From Thereva unica (lineage: Eukaryota > Arthropoda > Insecta > Diptera > Therevidae): a DNA stretch of 64,000 nt. Positions 34,036-44,215 of the stretch are shown in pieces. The translations under genes were made by a program, and so were the position numbers. Numbering within the stretch: the stretch's first letter is position 1; every line of letters begins with the position of its first letter. The notes below the pieces were generated by a model that made no database searches, had not been told where the DNA came from, and was given only the letters and a program-made list of their open reading frames with translations. The stretch covers positions 221,373,978 to 221,437,977 of the forward strand of contig OX465281.1 of assembly GCA_949987705.1 (NCBI GenBank). Direction: 5' to 3'.

Positions 34036-34794
34036 CTAACAACAGGAAATGGAGAACAGCATACCGATTGAAAAAGATACGTTCGTGCGACGTATGCGGC
34101 CAATTTTCGCTGAAAATCACATGCATGCTTGGATTCTCCCTAGTCATTTACAAATAACCAAAAAATCTAAGTGGCGAGTGCATGTATCTGTTGTGTGTTG
34201 TGCTGTGGTTTGGGTATTTAAGACTATAGCGAATATGGCAATGCGGAAAAACTGCGTTGGAAGTAGACCAACTTTTGCTTTGCGTGCGTTCCATTTACGT
34301 AACTTATCAGCTTGCATTTGAATAGACGCTTTTCTATTATATCAGCATGTACATATCTATATCCAGCTTAAGCGTCCTTTGCGCGTGCTGCCCTTAGAGG
34401 ATCATATCCAACGATGCGGCGTGCGAGAGAATTATACCCATAGAGATATTGGCGAGAAAAGGCATGAATCACAGTATGGGGAAGTAAGTTACGATCCCAC
34501 GCTGCTCTTGAGTGGAAATAGAGGATATGGAAAATACCTCCCTCGTTTCGACCATTATTGTATGATTTTCAGGTAATATGGGCCGAAACCAGTTACTCTC
34601 ATCCGCCGGCTATGGCTGTTTGTGCCATTTTTATTTGAACATCTTTTATACTCTACAATGAGGAGATCTATCTGCTAGACGGAATATACAAAGATGAGTA
34701 GAAACGAACTTGCTCGGAAAGTCGATTTTGTTCTGCTGCCGAAATATTGCAAAAATGATAATGTAAAGCAGATCATCCAAAGTTTAGCGATGAC
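34036..34794. other. No recognised feature
   Basis: Two short frames (34049-34321, 34379-34576) without motifs. Confidence 0.4.
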
Positions 34795-36640
34795 AAACTA
34801 GACGACATCAACTTCGACGTCGTCTGGTGTCAAGTCCAAGGTGTGAAAGGAAGAGGTGGTCGACCTGCCGAATTGACCAAAATCGGAAAAATAGAAGAAA
34901 CTAGGCAAGAAACTGCATGAATATACGAACTAACTATTCAGGAAATAATGCTACTGAATCCGGGGCAGCCGATGAGCCAGCACTGGAGACCAGGGTGTTA
35001 GTGAGAAGTGGGTTACTGGCCGAACACCCAAATTAGTTACACCGAAAATGGAAATTCAATTCGCCGAGTAGAATGTACGATCAGGACATCACGTCGGTCA
35101 AAAGGAAAGCATAGCAATGGAATTATTGAAAAGCAAAATATCAGTTGCTGCGCTATCGGAACTACAACTTACTGGATCCTGGACATTGACGATCGTCCCG
35201 CCAGCAATCGACGAAACGATGACGCTTTGCTAATCCGGTGGTGAGAGACGAGAGGCGTTCGTCTGGTTTATGGTCGACCGACGAGCTGCCAACAGCGTTA
35301 TCGCATTCCAACCGACGTCCGAACGTTTGGCGGTTATAACCATCGATGGATCGATCAAGACCCATATCATATCCGTTTATGCGTTAACCGAGATCAGCAC
35401 CAGGGCCTGTATTCACCTCGATAAAACCCAACTCGAACAGGTTCCAATGTTCAAATATTTGGAATCATTGGTTGAGGAAATGAAAATGGCATCGACGGCT
35501 GACGTTCACAGCCACGTCGGCCAGACAACAGCAACATTCGCCTTACTCAAGTGATGCATATGGAAACTAGCAAATGTTACCATCAAAAAGAAAGTACGCC
35601 TTTACCGAATGGATCGGAAACGTGGCCAATGCTCAAACCGGACGTCAACAAGCTCGAGGTCTTTCAAATGCGATGTTTGAGGCAGATTCTCGGTGTCCCA
35701 CTCCGCGATCGCCTTCGAAACGAAACAGCTAGACAAAGACGAGACAGCAAACATTGATCGTCGACTACAGTGTTTTGGATATGTTTGCCGAATGGATGAT
35801 AACAACTTGCTACATAAACTTTTCTGGCGAGACCTTCCGACAGACTGGAGAATTTAGCGATCGGCACCGAAGAAAACCTGACTACAAAATATCGAGGGCT
35901 ACCTAAAGAATCAACGATTATCAGTCACCGACGCGTCGTTGTCGAAGTCGAGACGTCGCACAGTGGGGCAAAATGCCAAAAAGCTGGCCAAAAGTCGAAA
36001 AATCGTAGTTCGATTTTCATACTTTTTGCCTGATAAATATATAGTAGGAGACCCCTGCCACACATTAAACTAGTTTATGGCGGTCAGGTGTCCTTTTTCT
36101 CTTCGCAGGATCAGTGCAAAAGTGACCGTTGCAGCAAGTGAAAATATTTTGTTAAAGAAGCCCTACAAAAAGAGTCTCGCTAGGCTAGGTTTTTTTAATA
36201 TGTCCCTTAAACATTTCTACACAAAATTCAACCAACAAAAATTGAGACTTTTTGCGATCTTTTAGTCGGTGGACGTTTTTATTTAAAAAGTGCATCATTT
36301 TATGGTTTATTCCTTTCCCTTACATGTGTATAAATAACCTTTTTATGTATTCATATAACATATGTTATGTATGTAATATATAATATATTTATATAAATAT
36401 TGTTTTTATAAACTGCGGCATAAAATTTTTCGGAATGTTCTTTATATTTGTTGAGTTCGGAAACAGTATAGGTAAATTAAGTCGAAAAAAGCGAAATAGC
36501 GGAAATGATTGGGTACAGGCTAAAATGAATGTGGCAGAGAGCTTCCTTTTAGGGTTCTTATAAGGAGTTATAAAGCCTACCGATTTTCTATTAAGTAAAG
36601 TGAAGTATTTTTTATTAAGAAAAGGCCGCTAAATTCGAAA

Positions 36641-37006
36641 TCAGCGACCCGAAAAACCCCCGCATACCATGTTTTGTAGAAATTGAAGGATATTTCACTA
36701 CTTTCAGTCGCCATTTTGAAGCCGCCATCTTGTTTATGAAAAAATGGACACTAAATTCGTAATCAGGGACCCCAAAAACCCCCGTATATCAAGTTTTACA
36801 GCCATTGAAGAATATTTTACTAGATTTAGTCGCCATTTTGAAGCCGCCATCTTGTTTATGAAAAAATGGACACTAAATTCTTAATGAGCGACCCCAAAAA
36901 CCCCCGTATACCAAGTTTTGTAGCATTTGAAGGATATTTAACTACTTTTGGTCGCCATTTTGAAGCCGCCATCTTGTTTATGGAAAAATGGACACTAAAT
37001 TCGTGA
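36641..37006. repeat. 122-bp minisatellite, three units
   Basis: Units start at about 36641, 36763 and 36885 (period 122 bp), each containing GACCCCAAAAACCCCCG (one variant), GTCGCCATTTTGAAGCCGCC and ATCTTGTTTATGRAAAAATG. A partial fourth unit begins at 37007 and resumes at 41034 after the Jockey insertion. Confidence 0.95.
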
Positions 37007-37343
37007 TCACTAAATGGTTTCAAGCAGACGCTCGAGCGGTGCAGTTCATAATTTTTCGATAGTGTTTAATTTTTGCGTTAGTGATCAAATGTGTCAAATC
37101 TGTGTGCAATTCAGAGTGCAACTTAAGTTTTTTATTTTATTTTATTTTCTTTTAATTTTTTTTTTTTGTCTTTGAACTGTTATTTTATATACCTACTATA
37201 TTTTAATTTTATATGTCATGAAGTTTTTGGTTGCTTTTTGTTAAATTTAATTTTGTGGTTTCCCTTTATTTCAAACTTTGGTCTTTGTTGTAAAGTTTCT
37301 CTTTGTGTTTTTTTTTTCTTCGACCGTTAGCGCCGAGATCACT

Positions 37344-38090
37344 ATGCCTGGAAATTGTCCAGTCTGTCATAACGCGTGCAATCGCCGCACGAAGAGCTTC
37401 GACTGTGACAGTTGCCAGCGTCCGGTTCACGCCGAATGCAGCAATCTGAGCGATGATGAGATGAAATGCATGGAGTCGAAGAAGAGGACCCTTAAGTTCT
37501 TGTGCGAGGAATGTTCTCTCGGCCTCAGCATCTTGCCGAAGCTGCTGACTCGAGTGGGCAAAATGGAGGCAGAACTTTCTGCGCTCTCTCAAGCGGCTCA
37601 ACAACGTGGTGCCGCGTCCTCGTCTGACAGTGTGGAGGTTATTCAGGAAATTAATGATAGAAATTTGCGCAAAAAAAATGTTTTGATTTACAATGTCGCC
37701 GAATCTAACTCGGCCTCTGTTACTGAACGAACGAAACATGATGACATTGAAATCGCTGAAATTATGTCTAAAATCGGTGTAACGGATGAGAAGAAGATTA
37801 TTCGTCATTTTCGGGTTGGTAAAAAAGTTGACGGTAAAATCAGACCGATTAAAGTAGTTACTGACGATCAAGACACCGCGTTTTTCATTCTCAGAAACAG
37901 ATCTAAATGTAGTGCTCCTCACAAACTTAACTCAGATTTAACTTTTTTGCAAAGAAAACAACTTCAGAGTCTACGTAAAGAACTCGATACTTTGAACACA
38001 AATGGAGTTGTTAAAACAATTAAGTATATTCGAGGTGAGCCACGTATTGTTGATGTTAAAACTCCTTCTAGTCCTTATCCAAAAAAGTAA
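37344..38090 (+). CDS. Jockey ORF1: PHD-finger nucleic-acid-binding protein
   Basis: 248 residues from the ATG at 37344 (MPGNCPVCHNACNRR). Residues 5-58 hold CPVC, CDSC, HAEC and CEEC pairs, the Cys4-His-Cys3 spacing of a PHD zinc finger. A short heptad-like stretch follows (LLTRVGKMEAELSALSQ). A C-terminal RNA-binding-like domain includes KKNVLIYNVAES, IRHFRVGKK and AFFILRNRSK. ORF1 proteins of this clade package element RNA. The ORF1 stop is TAA at 38088-38090, directly preceded by A_AAA_AAG, and the ORF2 frame lies at -1 relative to ORF1. The earlier open codons at 37278-37343 are probably untranslated. Confidence 0.8.
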   Translation: MPGNCPVCHNACNRRTKSFDCDSCQRPVHAECSNLSDDEMKCMESKKRTLKFLCEECSLGLSILPKLLTRVGKMEAELSALSQAAQQRGAASSSDSVEVIQEINDRNLRKKNVLIYNVAESNSASVTERTKHDDIEIAEIMSKIGVTDEKKIIRHFRVGKKVDGKIRPIKVVTDDQDTAFFILRNRSKCSAPHKLNSDLTFLQRKQLQSLRKELDTLNTNGVVKTIKYIRGEPRIVDVKTPSSPYPKK

Positions 38091-40945
38091 GCAAGAAACT
38101 CAGGTGCTACTACCAGAATGTTCGGGGTTTAAAAACGAAATTGAAAGACTTAGAAAAGTACAACCACGTTATAAAAGATTTTGATATTGTTGTTTTTACC
38201 GAGACCTGGTTGAAACCTGAAATTTTAAATTCTGAAATATTACTTGGTAATTTTAACATTTATCGTACAGACCGTAGTTCCATGACAAGTAGTCTCAATG
38301 AAGGGGGTGGTGTTCTAATTGCAGTTAACAATAAATTACGTTGTATACAATTAGATGTATCAAGAGATGTTGAACATGTCTTTGTCTTAATTCAACTTGG
38401 TAAAATAAACATAGTAGTCAGTTCTCTATATTTCTCATCAACAAACTCAAGTGACATAATGAATTCATATTGCTCTAGTCTGGAGAAAATAAACATTTCA
38501 TATCCAAATGTAAATTGGCTGCTATTAGGTGATTATAATCTGCCGAAAGTTGAGTGGTTAAATGGAACTTGGGCTAGTTATCCGCTTGATAAAGGATTGA
38601 CCACCTTAAATCTAAAAAAGTCGTTAAACATTCTTGCAGAGTCTATTAGTCTTTTAAATTTATATCAAAAAAATTTAGTTAGAAATAAGAATGAAGTTAT
38701 ACTTGACTTAGTTTTTTCGGATATATCGAACATTATTATAATGGAATTAGATGACTCGATTTTGCCAATTGACTCTCACCATCCGCCGTTACTTATTGAA
38801 GGCGAATTTGTTGTAGAATCACAAGAGCTTGAGTACAACGACTGGAAATATGATTTTGATAAACTAAATTATAATGATTTCACATTGATGTTAAGTGATA
38901 GGCTAGCAGGAATTGATTTTACAACTCTTTCGTTAGATGATAGTGTTTTTTGTTTCTATTCTCATCTTTATTATTGTATCGAGTCATTAGTACCAAAGAA
39001 AAAATGTTATCCGTCTAATTTTCCACACTGGTACAGTACCGAGCTAAAACACTGTATTATACAAAAAATTAACACTCATAGAAAGTACAAAAAATCAAAT
39101 TGTGTAGACGTTTATCAACAATTTTCTTTGTTGAGACAACATTGCAAAAACTTAGCTAAGAGAGATTACAAATTTTTTTTAGAAAGATCTGAAGCAGCAG
39201 TAAATGAAAATCCCAACTACTTTTGGAATTATGTTAACATGAGAAAATCTAATAAGGGTTTACCTAATGTCATGCAGTTTAACGGTCAGGTTTATGAAAA
39301 TGGAAATGACATCGTTAATGCGTTTGCTGATTACTTTGAGACTTTTTATAAACCTGCTAATGTTGTCAATGTGGAAATTGATGATCAAACGCCTCACACA
39401 ATTAGCGGAATTGATATATCGTTAACAGACATTTTTAATGAACTGGGAGGCCTTGACAGCCGTGGTGGTGCGGGTCCCGATGCGATTCCGCCCATTCTGT
39501 TAAAAAAATGTAAATTTATTTTTTCGTATTATTTGAAAATTCTCTTCAATAAATCACTAACAGAAAGTAGTTTGCCACCAATTTGGAAAACAGCGTTTAT
39601 AACACCGATTCACAAGTCTGACACTAAAAACGATGTGACACACTATAGGCCGATATCAATCATGAATTCTATTCCGAAAGCCTTTGAATCTATAATCACA
39701 CGTAAAATTTATAGTTTTGTACAACCGTTTCTGACTGATAGACAATTTGGTTTTTGTAAAGGCCGAAATATTGAGTCGAATTTAGCTTGTTATTCGCGTA
39801 AAATCCTGTTATCAATGGAAAACAATGTGCAAGTAGATAGTATTTATACGGATTTCAGTAAAGCCTTCGATTCAGTTAACCATATTGCATTGTTGGTTAA
39901 ATTAAAATCCTTTGGTTTTACAGGGTCCTTACTTGAATGGCTCAATAGCTATTTATCGCACAGAGTACAATATGTTAGGTATAAGAACTTTGTATTTAGA
40001 GAAATTAATGTTTTATCGGGTGTTCCACAGGGCTCACACTTGGGCCCTCTTTTGTTCAATATTTTTATTAATGACCTTTCATATGTGATTGATGAGGCCG
40101 AGTGTTTGTTATTTGCGGATGACTTGAAAATTTTCAGAACTGTAACTAGTGATCAAGACGCAGGGAAATTGCAAGCGTGCTTAGATAAGCTTTTCACTTG
40201 GTGCTCAATAAACGACATTTCTCTTAATATCAAAAAATGTAAAGCCATAACTTTTTCTAGAAGTAGAAATCTGATAAGTTACAATTATAAACTCAATGAT
40301 GTGATATTAGACAAAGTAAGCGAAATAAGAGACCTTGGAGTGATTTTTGATAGCAAAATGAATTTTGATGCGCACAGAAATTATATTGTCAATAAAGCCA
40401 ACCAAATGTTAGGATTTGTGAAAAGAACTGCGATAGAGTTTAAATCGCCAACTACTCTTAGAACTTTATATCTACTATTAGTTAGACCACTTCTGATGTT
40501 CGCGTCACCGATATGGTTTCCAACTGCTCAAATTCATATTAAGCAAATCGAAACTGTTCAACACAAGTTCTTTAGGATATTAGCGCCACGGGCAGGTTTA
40601 CCTGACCCTTTCATTGATCACAATTATACAAACCTATCAGCGTTTTCTTATATTCCATCTCTTGCGTCTCTTAGGGTCTCTTGTGATTTGAAATTTTTGT
40701 ATAAATTGGTAAATGGTGTCACAGAGTGTTCAATGCTTCGCAACGAATTGTGTTATACTGTGCCGCGAAGAAACACAAGATCTAACTCAATATTTTATCT
40801 AGACTTTTTCAAATCTGATTATACTAAAAACAATGTCCTAACTAGGGTATGCGCAAATGCAAATGAGAAGAATTTGGATTTGAGATTTGTAAACTGGCAG
40901 GAATTAAACCATGTCATCGATAACTTAATTTTGAAATATGAATAA
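38084..40945 (+). CDS. Jockey ORF2: endonuclease - reverse transcriptase
   Basis: About 954 codons ending at the TAA at 40945. Endonuclease motifs: YYQNVRGLKTK, FTETWLKP, LLGDYNLPKVEW, ILDLVFSD and DSHHPPLLIE. Reverse transcriptase: GGAGPDAIPPILLKKC, HYRPISIMNSIPKAFES, RQFGFCKGR, YTDFSKAFDSVNH, SGVPQGSHLGPLLFNIF and catalytic LLFADDLKIF. No interruption, so it is potentially active. The start is a problem: the conserved N-terminus begins upstream of any in-frame ATG (the first is at about 38281), and a stop at 38069-38071 closes the frame further up. I place the start at 38084 on the assumption of a -1 frameshift on AAAAAAG; stop-restart or a non-AUG start are alternatives. Confidence 0.85.
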   Translation, partial: KVSKKLRCYYQNVRGLKTKLKDLEKYNHVIKDFDIVVFTETWLKPEILNSEILLGNFNIYRTDRSSMTSSLNEGGGVLIAVNNKLRCIQLDVSRDVEHVFVLIQLGKINIVVSSLYFSSTNSSDIMNSYCSSLEKINISYPNVNWLLLGDYNLPKVEWLNGTWASYPLDKGLTTLNLKKSLNILAESISLLNLYQKNLVRNKNEVILDLVFSDISNIIIMELDDSILPIDSHHPPLLIEGEFVVESQELEYNDWKYDFDKLNYNDFTLMLSDRLAGIDFTTLSLDDSVFCFYSHLYYCIESLVPKKKCYPSNFPHWYSTELKHCIIQKINTHRKYKKSNCVDVYQQFSLLRQHCKNLAKRDYKFFLERSEAAVNENPNYFWNYVNMRKSNKGLPNVMQFNGQVYENGNDIVNAFADYFETFYKPANVVNVEIDDQTPHTISGIDISLTDIFNELGGLDSRGGAGPDAIPPILLKKCKFIFSYYLKILFNKSLTESSLPPIWKTAFITPIHKSDTKNDVTHYRPISIMNSIPKAFESIITRKIYSFVQPFLTDRQFGFCKGRNIESNLACYSRKILLSMENNVQVDSIYTDFSKAFDSVNHIALLVKLKSFGFTGSLLEWLNSYLSHRVQYVRYKNFVFREINVLSGVPQGSHLGPLLFNIFINDLSYVIDEAECLLFADDLKIFRTVTSDQDAGKLQACLDKLFTWCSINDISLNIKKCKAITFSRSRNLISYNYKLNDVILDKVSEIRDLGVIFDSKMNFDAHRNYIVNKANQMLGFVKRTAIEFKSPTTLRTLYLLLVRPLLMFASPIWFPTAQIHIKQIETVQHKFFRILAPRAGLPDPFIDHNYTNLSAFSYIPSLASLRVSCDLKFLYKLVNGVTECSMLRNELCYTVPRRNTRSNSIFYLDFFKSDYTKNNVLTRVCANANEKNLDLRFVNWQELNHVIDNLILKYE

Positions 40946-41222
40946 TTTTGAGCTACATCGTTAATGCGATTCGAATCAATTATAAAGTGGACGTAAGTCC
41001 GTTATGTTTCTAAAAAAAAAAAAAAAAAAAAAAATCACCGACCCCAAACACCCCCGTATACCAAATTTCAAATTAATTGGTTAATGTTAAAGACTTTTGG
41101 CCAGCTTTTCGGCCTTTTGCCCCACTGTCGCTCCGGCGCTGCAGCCTTAATCGGTCAGCTGATAGGAGTCGTCTTGTTTTAGCAGGCATAACACTGCAAC
41201 AAGGCTACTCCCGTTAGCTCCG

Positions 41223-42892
41223 ATGGATGCATCGCCGGTGTGGCCGGCTACAAATGAGGTCATGGACCTCACGCAAAACAGTCCCCAATGTGACAATGAT
41301 TTTATAATCAATTTTTGTAACATTAGGGGACTGAATGCGAACTTCCTGGCCGTTACGTGCGAGTTATTGCTCCATACCCCTGCTATTTTCGCACTGAGTG
41401 AAACCCAAGTGTTACCAGATCTTGATTTAGATCGATTTCAGGTGACAGGGTATAACTTAGTGCACAACTTTTCCGCCCATAGGGGATTAGCCATATATAT
41501 TAGGAATGACGTGGTCTTTCAGAAGGTGTACAGTAGTACATCCTCTGATTTTAATCATCTTTGGATTAAAATAATTATCCATAGCCACGTCATATTTTTC
41601 TGTTTTTTATATAGGAGTCCTAATATTAGTAATGAGGCCACCACCTCAGCCTTCGATGCTATTTCCGAACAGATTTCCGGATTTTTATTTTCCCACCCGG
41701 AAAGCGAAATCATTGTTGCGGGTAATTTCAACGTTCACAATGTACATTGGCTAAATTACTCAAATGGCACCAGTGTTCCTGGCAAAGACGCCGAGCTCTT
41801 TGCGAGCCTCAACAACTTGCACCAAATTGTCAAATGTCCGACGAGAGTCCCTGATATTCCAGGTCAAGGAGCCCATCTCCTTGACCTGTTTCTTACTTCC
41901 CATCCGACGCGGTACTCCGTCAAGGTTAGCTCACCCCTTGGCAACTCGGACCATAAACTAATTAGCGCTTATTTCCCATATCCATCCTCGACCACAACCA
42001 CCACAGCTCCTAAAAGAACTGTGTGGCACTATGGGAAAGCCAACTGGTTGGGTCTAATTCGCTTCTTCCAGGCCACTGACTGGGATTTGTGTTTCCGTAA
42101 TGCCAATGCGAACTATGCGGCCCTCTGTGTCACCAAAATTATTCGAGCGGGTATGCGCTTGTTCATCCCTCACTCTACCAAATCTGTGAAGCCTAGGCCG
42201 AACAAATGGTTCAATGGGGAATGTATGAACGCAATCAAAGCTAAAGAAGCCGCCTATAGAGCATACAGACGTTCGCCTAATGAGCCACTTCGTCGTGAGT
42301 ACATCAAACTGAGAAACTCCTGTAACTCCATCATCAGGAAAGTCAAATCATCATTTGATGATAGACTGAGAAGTAAGATTCTTAACTCCACTACAGGCAG
42401 CAAAAACTTCTGGTCCTTGGTAATCGCCATCAAGAAGAATTTTACTTCCTCCTCAACACCTCCTTTTATTCACAACAAGGAAGTGATAACAGAAAGCAAA
42501 CCCAAGGCCGACCTATTAGCTTCTCTGTTCGCCGCAAATTCTTCTTTACCCGATGCTGCTATGTCACCCCCCACTCTCGAGAATACCACCCACTCAATGG
42601 ACGGAGTTCACTTCAGGACTCGCGAGGTGTTTAGGTGTCTCAAAGAACTCGACGCCAATAAATCCACTGGTCCCGACAAAATCCCCCCTATGGTACTTAA
42701 AAAATGTGCCTCACCTTTGGCTAAACCTCTGCGCAAACTTTTTTCCCTGTCTTACTTCTCCGGAGTGTATCCCGACTCTTGGAAACTAGCTCATGTTCAG
42801 CCAATCCCAAAAAAAGGTGAAGCCAGCGACCTCTTAAACTACCGCCCAATAGCAATTACTTCTGTTCTCTCCAAAATAATGGAGACAATAAT
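41223..42892 (+). pseudogene. Jockey-like ORF2, 5' part (endonuclease and start of reverse transcriptase)
   Basis: Begins at an ATG after a 94-bp leader. Endonuclease motifs: INFCNIRGLNAN, ALSETQVL, YRSPNIS, VAGNFNVHNVHWL, LLDLFLTS and GNSDHKLI. The reverse transcriptase starts with ANKSTGPDKIPPMVLKKC and LLNYRPIAITSVLSKIMETI, then the frame runs into MITE sequence and stops at 42914. The palm blocks up to the catalytic site are missing. Confidence 0.85.
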
Positions 42893-43087
42893 CAATAAAA
42901 AATATATAGTTTAAAAAAACCAAAAAATACGCTTTTAATTTAAAATGAACTAAAAAGTAAAAAATAATTTTTAATGTAAAATTTTTATTGCTCCAGCCAG
43001 TATATGGGAACAACCTACGTTTCGAAATGTAAAAAAGCGTGGGGCTCCTTACCTATTACCTTATTTTATTAACATTGGAACTTTTCG
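42893..43087. mobile_element. Fold-back MITE, one-armed copy
   Basis: AATATATAGTTTAAAAAAAC and the following bases match one arm and the loop of 17588-17949, through AAAAAGCGTGGGGCTCC to AACATTGGAACTTTTCG. The second arm is missing. It replaces the middle of the Jockey-like reverse transcriptase. Confidence 0.8.
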
Positions 43088-43094
43088 TTAGCGC

Positions 43095-43955
43095 GCTGAT
43101 GACGGTACTCTGAATTTCTCTTACTCCTTCGACAATATAAGACAAGCACGTGCCAGACCTTGTCTTTACCACCGTCAACTGATGTCGGCTTCGATCAACC
43201 GGGATATCAAATCGATTCTTCATTGGGGCGAAATGAACCGCGTCGAATTCAATGCCACAAAAACGAAGCACTGTCTGATCTCCAACAAAAATTGTACCGA
43301 CCTTCCTCCTGTCTCGGTGGATGGAGAGAATCTAACGGCTGACTCAACTCTCAACATCCTAGGGGTAACTTTAACGGAGCATTTGCGATGGAACGATCAC
43401 ATATTCCAAATCGCCAAACAAGCCTCCCAATGCCTTGGATTTCTCAAGAGATGCAAGTTCCTCCTTCAGCCAGCCGCATTGGCTACAATATACAAATCCT
43501 ACATTCGGCCGCGCCTCGAATACAACTCGCATATCTGGGCAGGCGCCCCAAAAACCACCTTGGCTTGTCTCGACAAGGTGCAAAATCGTGCCCTCAAACT
43601 CATTGGTGATGGCCCCTTTCGCGCATCCATAGACACCTTGAGCCACCGTAGGAATGTAGCAGCCCTCTCCATACTTTATCGCTATTACCATAGCGACTGT
43701 TCCACCGAAATTCAGGACCTCCTGCCTGCACGGCAATACTTTTCCCGCAACACAAGACTAGCCCGCTCGGCTCACCCCTATACCCTACAGCCCCCTCGTT
43801 CACGCACAATACGGTTTAGAAGTTCGTTTATGAATAGAACAACTCGACTGTGGAATAATCTCCCGCAGTCAGTATTTCCGAACTCGTACAACACCTTAAA
43901 GTTCAAACGTGAGGTTCATCGTCATTTTCTTCTACACCCTCCAGACCCCCTCTAA
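43095..43955 (+). pseudogene. Jockey-like ORF2, 3' part
   Basis: Resumes in frame at ADDGTLNFS, the catalytic Asp-Asp of the reverse transcriptase, and continues with NATKTKHCLIS, LNILGVTLTEHLRWNDHI, YIRPRLEYNSHIWAGA, QNRALKLIGD and the C-terminus VFPNSYNTLKFKREVHRH, stop at 43955. The 3' UTR contains CTACTAGACATTGCACCATG. Confidence 0.85.
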
Positions 43956-44215
43956 CCTTTCCTATTCTCCTCTATTCTTCAAACCAAGCTTACTACTAGA
44001 CATTGCACCATGAACTGAAGACATGACGGACTGGTAGTACAAAGGGTTACACCTAAGCTTGGTTTTTTCATATAAAAAAAAAAAAAAAACTGTGCGTCGC
44101 CAAAAACCGGCACGAATGGAAACGAATCGTGAATAGAGTTCGAGACCCAGCGGCACCGACAGCAGCGTATCCGTTTCGGGAACGTCCCGATCGGACCGCC
44201 AGCTAACTGGTCAAA

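Larger units (their letters stand above)
37011..41033 (+). mobile_element. Structurally complete Jockey-clade retrotransposon
   Basis: A 4.0-kb element with 5' UTR, ORF1, ORF2 and a poly(A) of about 22 bases (41012-41033), flanked by ATCAC on both sides (37006-37010 and 41034-41038). The empty target can be read from the surrounding minisatellite, which continues exactly across the insertion. Intact frames and a perfect target duplication point to a recent insertion. Confidence 0.85.
41129..44088 (+). mobile_element. Second Jockey-like retrotransposon, interrupted
   Basis: It runs from about 41129 (CGCTCCGGCGCTGCAGCC) to a poly(A) of about 15 bases (44074-44088). ACTGT flanks both ends (41124-41128 and 44089-44093); these bases belong to the Transib-type terminus, so the element landed six bases from its edge. 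It lacks an ORF1 and is broken inside the reverse transcriptase by a half fold-back MITE. Fragments of the same family's 3' end occur at 21140-21345 and 50134-50230. Confidence 0.8.
35959..44094. mobile_element. Transib-type DNA transposon (non-autonomous), carrying nested insertions
   Basis: The left end is CACAGTGGGGCAAAATGCC (35959 on). The right end, read through the second Jockey insertion, is GGCCTTTTGCCCC (to 41123) continued by ACTGTG (44089-44094), so the TIRs of about 36 bp match as CACAGTGGGGCAAAA. CGTCG flanks both sides (35954-35958 and 44095-44099). A 5-bp GC-rich CGNCG duplication and CAC-start ends are the known signature of Transib transposons. CACAGTG equals the V(D)J recombination signal heptamer. 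Without its guests the element is about 1.15 kb and non-coding, with a 122-bp minisatellite inside. Confidence 0.75.
34795..44215 (+). pseudogene. RTE-like element split by the nested insertions
   Basis: The element's own sequence is 34795-35958 and 44095-44215. 35190-35370 is a decayed endonuclease region; 35420-35760 reads EQVPMFKYLESLVEE, HVGQTTATFALLK and KPDVNKLEVFQMRCLRQILG. After the insertion, 44100-44200 aligns with the end of the related minus-strand copy at 47140-47260. The uninterrupted copy has AACGTCGCCAAAAA where this one is split, which locates the insertion point and its CGTCG duplication. Frameshifts and stops throughout. Confidence 0.65.

Noticed and set aside
35959..41130. 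hAT classification of the CAGTGGGGC-ended element
   Set aside because: No 8-bp duplication fits. Once the second Jockey insertion is removed, the ends read CACAGTG with a 5-bp CGTCG duplication, which fits Transib better.
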